Below are positions 4,216 through 6,251 of a DNA stretch of 6,251 nt, in pieces. The stretch lies in assembly GCA_016278585.1 (NCBI GenBank), contig JADQBO010000260.1, positions 1 through 6,251 of the forward strand. The letters run 5' to 3'. Position 1 is the stretch's first letter. Every line of letters begins with the position of its first letter. Under the pieces are notes generated by a model, which saw only the letters and a program-made list of their open reading frames with translations, ran no database searches and had not been told where the DNA came from. The DNA comes from Desulfosporosinus sp. (GTDB lineage Bacteria > Bacillota > Desulfitobacteriia > Desulfitobacteriales > Desulfitobacteriaceae). Position numbers and translations under genes: made by a program.

Positions 4216-5928
4216 ATGGCCCTACGCCAAGAACGTAAACGTCTCGGAGAAATCCTGATCGCTGGCGGGGTTATAACTCCAACTCAACTGGAAGAGGCTC
4301 TTGCTATGCAAAAGTCTCTTGGCCTTCGTCTCGGCGAGGTCCTAATCAAACAAGGACTCGTCACAGAAGAGGACATCCTGCGTACGATGCAAAGTCAGCT
4401 AGGACTCCCCTCAATCGATTTAAATCGGCTGGTTATCCCTGAACAAATACTTAAGTTACTCCCGGAAAATGTCGTCCGAAAGTATACAGTTTTACCCGTG
4501 GAAATGAGTAATGCTCATCTCTTGGTGGCGATGAGTGATCCCACCGATTATTTTGCCATTGATGACTTGCGCCTGGCCTCAGGTATGATGGTTAAGCCTT
4601 GTTTAGCTAAAAAAGGAGATATCCTCCTAGCCATTGATCGGTTCTATGGCCGGAGTGGAGCGGAAAAGGCTGCTCGTGAATATGCCAAAAAGATGGGCGT
4701 GACCTCAGTTGCTATGACCTCCCAAACGTCCTTAAGCGTTTCTGAGGGGGAAGACGGGGATGAGGAATCAACCCCGATCATTAAATTCTTAAATACGATT
4801 ATCGAGAATGCAGTTAATAACCGAGCCAGTGATATCCACATTGAGCCTGTGGAAGAAGAACTTCGGGTGCGCTTTAGGATTGATGGTGTGTTACGAGAGA
4901 TTATGCTTACCCCGATTAGTATGGCTAATCCGGTTGTTAGTCGCGTGAAAATCATGGCTGACCTTAATATAACAGAACGACGCTTGCCCCAAGATGGTCG
5001 AATTTCCTATTTAGTCGGTGGGAAGATGATCGATCTGCGGGTGTCAACCACCCCTACTATGTATGGCGAAAAAGTTGTTTTGCGAATTTTGGATAAATCC
5101 AGTGTTATCTTAGAGAAAGAAGCTTTAGGACTGGTCGGGAAAGACATAAAGACGTTTGAGGAGTTAATCTCTAGGCCTTACGGAATCGTACTGGTTACGG
5201 GTCCAACGGGAAGTGGAAAGACAACCACGCTTTATACAGCTTTGAAAGAATTAAATGTACCGGAAAAAAACATTGTCACTCTGGAGGACCCCGTTGAGTT
5301 TAACTTTAAAGGGGTTAATCAAATGCAGGTCAACCCTAAAGCTGGGCTTACGTTCGCTGCAGGACTGCGTTCTATTCTAAGGCAAGATCCGGACATTATC
5401 ATGGTCGGTGAGATGCGGGACAATGAGACAGCCCAAATTGCGGTGCGCTCTGCTTTAACGGGTCATTTAGTCTTATCGACCATTCATACCAATGACGCAG
5501 CCAGTTCCATTACGCGTCTCATGGATATGGAGATTGAACCTTTTCTGCTTTCAGCGTCAATCTTGGGAATCATCTCTCAAAGGCTGGTTCGACGCATTTG
5601 TCCCCAATGTGCAATTCAGTATGAGGCAGGCCCTATGGAACATAAGTTACTTGAGATTCCGGAAGAAACTAAGGTTCTCATAAAAAAAGGTCAGGGGTGC
5701 CCTTACTGCAACAAGAGCGGCTATAAAGGCCGAATTGCTGTTTTTGAGATTATGCCGATTACGGGAGGACATAGACAACTCATTGACCGGAGAGCAACGG
5801 CGGACGACTTAAGAAACTATGCGATTGAGCAGGGTATGACAACCCTTAAGCAATCAGCTATCCGGCTGGTTTTAGAAGGTGTGACGACCGTAGATGAACT
5901 CCTGCGGGTTACGTATGTAAATGAATAG
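4216..5928 (+). CDS. pilB: Type IV pilus assembly ATPase PilB with MshEN c-di-GMP-binding domain
   Basis: A 570-residue hexameric AAA+-like secretion/pilus ATPase (GspE/PilB) that powers pilin polymerisation at the cytoplasmic face of PilC. The start is ATG with GGGAGG (4203-4208) 7 nt upstream. The N-terminal MshEN domain (about 8-145) carries two tandem motifs of the RLGxxL-xxG-xxLxxxxxxQ type (9-32 and 38-61), the signature described for c-di-GMP binding in MshE-type ATPases. An acidic linker follows (about 176-185). The ATPase core shows SDIHIEP and FRIDG (205-224), Walker A GPTGSGKT (329-336), Asp box EDPVEF (357-362), Walker B IIMVGE (394-399) and His box HLVLSTIHTND (417-427). A zinc-type tetracysteine set is present: C462, C465, C495 and C498. 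All catalytic motifs are intact and the length is typical. The full N-terminal domain, Asp-box Glu and neighbouring pilins favour PilB over the retraction ATPase PilT. pilC follows after 19 nt, so the two are co-transcribed. Confidence 0.97.
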   Translation: MALRQERKRLGEILIAGGVITPTQLEEALAMQKSLGLRLGEVLIKQGLVTEEDILRTMQSQLGLPSIDLNRLVIPEQILKLLPENVVRKYTVLPVEMSNAHLLVAMSDPTDYFAIDDLRLASGMMVKPCLAKKGDILLAIDRFYGRSGAEKAAREYAKKMGVTSVAMTSQTSLSVSEGEDGDEESTPIIKFLNTIIENAVNNRASDIHIEPVEEELRVRFRIDGVLREIMLTPISMANPVVSRVKIMADLNITERRLPQDGRISYLVGGKMIDLRVSTTPTMYGEKVVLRILDKSSVILEKEALGLVGKDIKTFEELISRPYGIVLVTGPTGSGKTTTLYTALKELNVPEKNIVTLEDPVEFNFKGVNQMQVNPKAGLTFAAGLRSILRQDPDIIMVGEMRDNETAQIAVRSALTGHLVLSTIHTNDAASSITRLMDMEIEPFLLSASILGIISQRLVRRICPQCAIQYEAGPMEHKLLEIPEETKVLIKKGQGCPYCNKSGYKGRIAVFEIMPITGGHRQLIDRRATADDLRNYAIEQGMTTLKQSAIRLVLEGVTTVDELLRVTYVNE

Positions 5929-5947
5929 GTTGAGGTGAACAGCAGGA

Positions 5948-6251
5948 ATGCAATTTCGCTATAAAGTAATCAATGAAGAAATGCGCGTAACGAATGGAGT
6001 ATTGGAAGCAGTCGATATAGAGGCAGCGAGACGTCAAGCTGTCGAAAACAAATGGCAGGTTATTACCCTAGAGAAAGTATCCGGACTTAGTAGTTTACTG
6101 ACAATGTCCTTTAAAAACAAGGTTAAGACTGAATCTATTGCCGCTTTTTGCTCACAAATGGCCATGATGATCCGGTCTGGAGCGAATTTAGTACGTGGAC
6201 TGGAGATACTTCAAGCTCAGATGGAGGACAAGCGTCTACAAGAAGTGGTCG
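5948..6251 (+). CDS. pilC: Type IV pilus inner-membrane platform protein PilC (5' part)
   Basis: The first 101 codons of a GspF/PilC-family membrane protein, cut by the window end; the full protein is usually about 400 residues. The start ATG at 5948 has GAGGTG (5932-5937) 10 nt upstream and lies 19 nt after the pilB stop, indicating an operon. The N-terminus has the family pattern F-x-Y-K, followed by NGVLEA and a predicted helix, AARRQAVENKW. The first T2SSF domain begins near residue 64, with the recognisable FCSQMAMMIRSGANLVRGLE stretch (67-86), which matches the conserved family segment of the form QL-x-M-x-x-x-G-x-x-L-x-x-x-L. The transmembrane segments lie beyond the window. PilC forms the membrane platform turned by PilB. 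Confidence 0.93.
   Translation, partial: MQFRYKVINEEMRVTNGVLEAVDIEAARRQAVENKWQVITLEKVSGLSSLLTMSFKNKVKTESIAAFCSQMAMMIRSGANLVRGLEILQAQMEDKRLQEVV

Noticed and set aside
4644..4955. 103-codon open frame on the minus strand inside pilB
   Set aside because: It is antisense to a highly conserved part of pilB, has no family resemblance and no good ribosome binding site, so it is a shadow frame.
5492..5683. 63-codon open frame on the plus strand inside pilB
   Set aside because: It is an out-of-frame shadow of the ATPase core and zinc-motif region of pilB; the composition is not protein-like.

Overview
The window carries part of a type IV pilus (T4P) locus. It most likely comes from a low-to-moderate G+C Firmicute of class Clostridia; a Peptococcaceae-like host such as Desulfosporosinus or Desulfitobacterium is my guess from gene content, not a demonstrated assignment. 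The reasons are Gram-positive-style Shine-Dalgarno sites (AAGGAG, GGGAGG), GTG and TTG starts, a CWB2 cell-wall-binding protein fused to Ig-like and leucine-rich repeats, and type III-signal prepilins beside pilB and pilC.

Layout. Positions 1-91 are the leader of a first pilin gene, with a hairpin that covers its ribosome binding site. Pilin 1 (92-571) is followed by a bidirectional terminator (655-700) shared with a convergent gene. That gene (731-2596, minus strand) encodes a 621-residue secreted surface protein with three CWB2 repeats, two Big_4-type Ig-like domains and a C-terminal LRR block. A divergent, A+T-rich promoter region (2597-2878) separates it from pilin 2 (2879-3331). A tandem hairpin/terminator region and a new promoter then lead to pilin 3 (3612-4127). 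A hairpin terminator or attenuator (4147-4198) precedes pilB (4216-5928), the assembly ATPase with an N-terminal c-di-GMP-binding-type MshEN domain. pilC (from 5948) is the inner-membrane platform protein and is cut by the window end.

How it works together. PilB hydrolyses ATP at the cytoplasmic face of the PilC platform and drives polymerisation of the prepilins after an off-window prepilin peptidase cleaves them at G|F or G|Y. The three pilins are paralogues, and pilins 1 and 2 are the closest pair. Pilins 2 and 3 each have their own promoter with identical hexamers (TTGACG, 17 bp, TAGAAT). All three pilin leaders share a short motif ending in AAAGGT. This suggests each subunit is transcribed and tuned separately, while pilB and pilC depend on read-through or an unseen promoter.

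The points most worth following are the shared pilin leader motif with its inverted repeats around the promoters, the three-residue deletion in the pilin 1 helix, the sequestered ribosome binding site of pilin 1, and the opposite-strand surface protein embedded in the pilin cluster. I found no RNA genes, insertion sequences or CRISPR arrays. No gene-free stretch reaches 300 bases; the longest are 2597-2878 and 3332-3611, both described as regulatory regions.
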